Of a DNA stretch of 13,270 nt, positions 7,901 to 10,900 are shown one piece after another; positions within the stretch are counted from its first letter, which is position 1, and every line of letters begins with the position of its first letter. The notes under the pieces are model-generated. The model worked only from the letters and a program-made list of their open reading frames with translations. It did no database searches and was not told the DNA's origin. The position numbers were made by a program, and so were the translations under genes. The DNA is taken from the NCBI GenBank assembly GCA_964547415.1, contig CAZJNX010000138.1, forward strand, positions 1 to 13,270. The letters are read 5' to 3'. The stretch comes from CAZJNX01 sp964547415 (GTDB taxonomy: Bacteria; Pseudomonadota; Alphaproteobacteria; Rhizobiales; Amorphaceae).

Positions 7901-10900
7901 GGCGGGTCGGCGTCTACGCCGGCGTCATGTACGGGGAGTACCAGCTGCTGGCCGCCGAGGCCCACGCCCGCGGGAGCGCCACCGTCGGCGGCGCCTCGCC
8001 CTACTGGTCCATCGCCAACCGCGTCTCCTACCACCTCGACCTCCACGGCCCGAGCCTGGCGGTGGACAGCGCCTGCTCCTCCTCGCTGACGGCGATCCAC
8101 CTCGCCTGCCAGGCGATCGCCGCGGGCGAGTGCACCGCCGCGATCGCGGGCGGGGTGAACCTTTCCCTCCACCCCCTCAAGCACGTGGGCCTCGCCGAGG
8201 GCGGGTTCGCCGCTTCCGACGGGCGCTGCCACAGCTTCGCGGCGGGCGGCGACGGCTACGTGCCCGGCGAGGGGGTGGGCGCCGTCGTCCTGAAGCCTCT
8301 GGAGGCGGCGCTGGCGGACGGGGACTACGTCCACGCCGTGATCCGCGGCTGGGCGGCGAACCACGGCGGCAAGACCAACGGCTACACCGTGCCGAGCCCG
8401 GCCGGTCAGGGGCGGGTGATCGGCGCGGCGCTGCGCCGGGCGGGCGTTGCGCCCGAAACAATCTCCTACGTGGAGGCCCACGGCACCGGCACCGCCCTCG
8501 GCGACCCGATCGAGGTGGCGGGCCTCGCGGCGGCCTTCGGCGAGGACGCGCCGCGGCAGGCGTGCGCGATCGGGTCCGTCAAGGCGAACGTCGGCCACCT
8601 GGAGGGGGCGGCGGGCATCGCGGGGCTGACCCGGGTCGTCCTCCAGCTGAAGCACCGGACGCTGACGCCGACGCGCCTCCACGGGCCCCTCAATCCCGCC
8701 ATCGACTTCGCCGGGAGCCCCTTCCACGTGCAGGACCGGACGGCGCCGTGGGCGGCGCCCGGCCCGCTCCGGGCCGGGGTGAGCTCGTTCGGCGCGGGCG
8801 GCGCCAACGCCCACCTCGTGGTGGAGGAGGGCGGGACCGTGCGCGCGGCCCCCGGGGCGGACGGGCCGGCGCTCCTCGTCCTGTCCGCCCGCACGGCGGG
8901 CCAACTCGCCGCCCACGCCGCGCGGATGGCCGCCTTCCTCGAGGCCTGCCCGTTCCGCCTTGCCGACGTTGCCCGCACCCTGCAGGTCGGGCGGGAGGCG
9001 ATGACCTGCCGCCTCGCCCTCGTTGCGGCCTCGTGCGCGGAGGCGGCGGCGGCCCTCGCCGCCTTCGCCGCGGGCGAGGCGGGGCCCGCCCTCTCCGGCG
9101 AGGTGGAGGACGGCGCCGCTGCGCCGCCCGGGCCGGACGGCGGGTCGCTGGAGGACCTGGCGCGGGCCTTCGTGGCGGGGGCCGCCATCGACTTTGGGGC
9201 GCTGCCGCTGCCGGGCGAGCGGGTGCCGCTGCCGGCGACGCCCCTCGTGCGCCGCCGCTGCTGGCTCAAGATGCCGCCGGCCGTGCCGGCGACGGCGGAC
9301 GCGGCCCTCCACCCCTTCCTCGACCGGGCGGAGCCGTCGGTGGACGGCGCGGTCCTCGTCAAGACGTTCCGGCCGGACGAGCCGGTGATCCGCGACCATC
9401 GCGTCGAGGGGCGGCTCCTCGTCCCCGGCGTCGTCCAGCTGGAGATGGCGCGGGCGGCCGCGGAGCGCGCGGGCTTTCCCGCCACCGGCCTCCTCGACGT
9501 GGTCTGGCCGGCGCCGCTCGCGGTCGGCGAGCACGGGACCGAGGCCCGCATCGCCCTGAAGCGCGCGGAGCGAGGCCTTTCCTTCGAGATCGACGCGGGC
9601 GGCGAGACCGTCGCGCGCGGCCGCCTCGACGACGCGGCGGCGCCGACGCCCGCCCCCCTCGACGTCGGGTCCCTGCGTGGGAGGGCGGAGCGGCGCCTCG
9701 GCCGGGAGGAGATCTACGACCGACTCGCCGCGATGGGCCTTTCCTACGGCCCGTCCCTCGCCGTCCTCGAGGACGTGCGCGTCCACGGCGGCACGGTGGT
9801 CGCGGCGCTCGCCCCCGCGCCGCGCGAGGCGCGCGTCCGCCTGCCGCCCGCGGCGCTCGACGGGGCGCTCCAGGCGCTCCTCGGCTTCGCGGCGGCGGCG
9901 GCAGGGCCGCTGTTCGTGCCGTTCGCCCTCGCCGAGGCCCGCCTCCTCGCCGACCTCGCGGACGCCCGCTTCGTCGTCGCCACCCGCGGTGCCTCGCCGG
10001 ACGGCCTCGCCCTCTTCGATCTCGAGGTCACGGACGGGGACGGCCGCCCGCTCCTCCTGATGCGCGGCCTCGCGGCCCGGCCGAAGGGGGCGCGGCCCGC
10101 GGCGCCGGCGGCGCAGTTCCCGCTCGCGGTCCGCCTGCCCACCTGGCGGGCGCGCGCCCTGCCGCCCGCGCAGCCGCCCGCGCGAAAGATCGTGATCGCC
10201 CACCGGGGCGACGACCTCGGCCTCGCGGACCGCCTCGGCGGGGCCGTCCACGCCGTCGGGCAGGGCGAGGGTGACGGGCTCGTGCGGGCCGCGGAAGGGG
10301 CGGACGAAATCGTCTGGATCGCCGCCCCGGCGGCACCCGCGGCGGTGGGCGAGGACGCCGAGGCGATGGCGCTCGACCTCCTCGCCGCGGTGAAGGCGCT
10401 CGACGCCGCCGGCCGGCTCGGCCGGGAGCTGACGCTGCGCGTCCTCACCCGCCGCTTCCAGTCCGTGTCCCCGAAGGAGCGGCCCGACCCGCGGGCCGGC
10501 GCCGTCCTCGGCCTCGCGAAATGCCTTCCGCAGGAGATCCCGCGCCTGTCCGTCGTCCTCGTGGACGTCGACGATCCGGCCCTCGCCGATCCCTCGTTCG
10601 CGGGCCGGCTCCTCGCCGAGCCGCCGGCGGTGCCGGTCCGGGAGGTGGCCTGGCGGGGCGGGGTGCGCCACGTCCTCGTGCCCGCGCCGGCGGACCTGCC
10701 GGCGCCCGCCCCGGCGCTCCTGCCCGGCACGACGGTGATGATCGTGGGCGGGGCCGGCGGCATCGGCCTCGAGATCGCCGGCTGGCTCGCCCGGACGGTG
10801 TCGGCCCGCGTCGCCCTCGTCGGCCGGCGGGCGGAGGCGGCGGTCGCCGAGCGGATCGCGGCCACCGACGCGGGCCGCGGCGAGATCCGCTACCTGCCCG

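Noticed and set aside
1460..9270. Hidden acyltransferase domains after the KSs
   Set aside because: Each KS-to-next-domain interval is about 130-160 residues with no GHSxG motif, too short for an AT of about 300 residues.
1641..10274. Two long plus-strand open frames in the third frame (1641-6725 and 6735-10274)
   Set aside because: They overlap the real frame, are Arg/Pro/Gly-rich and encode no domain, while frame 1 encodes a complete series of PKS domains over the same bases.
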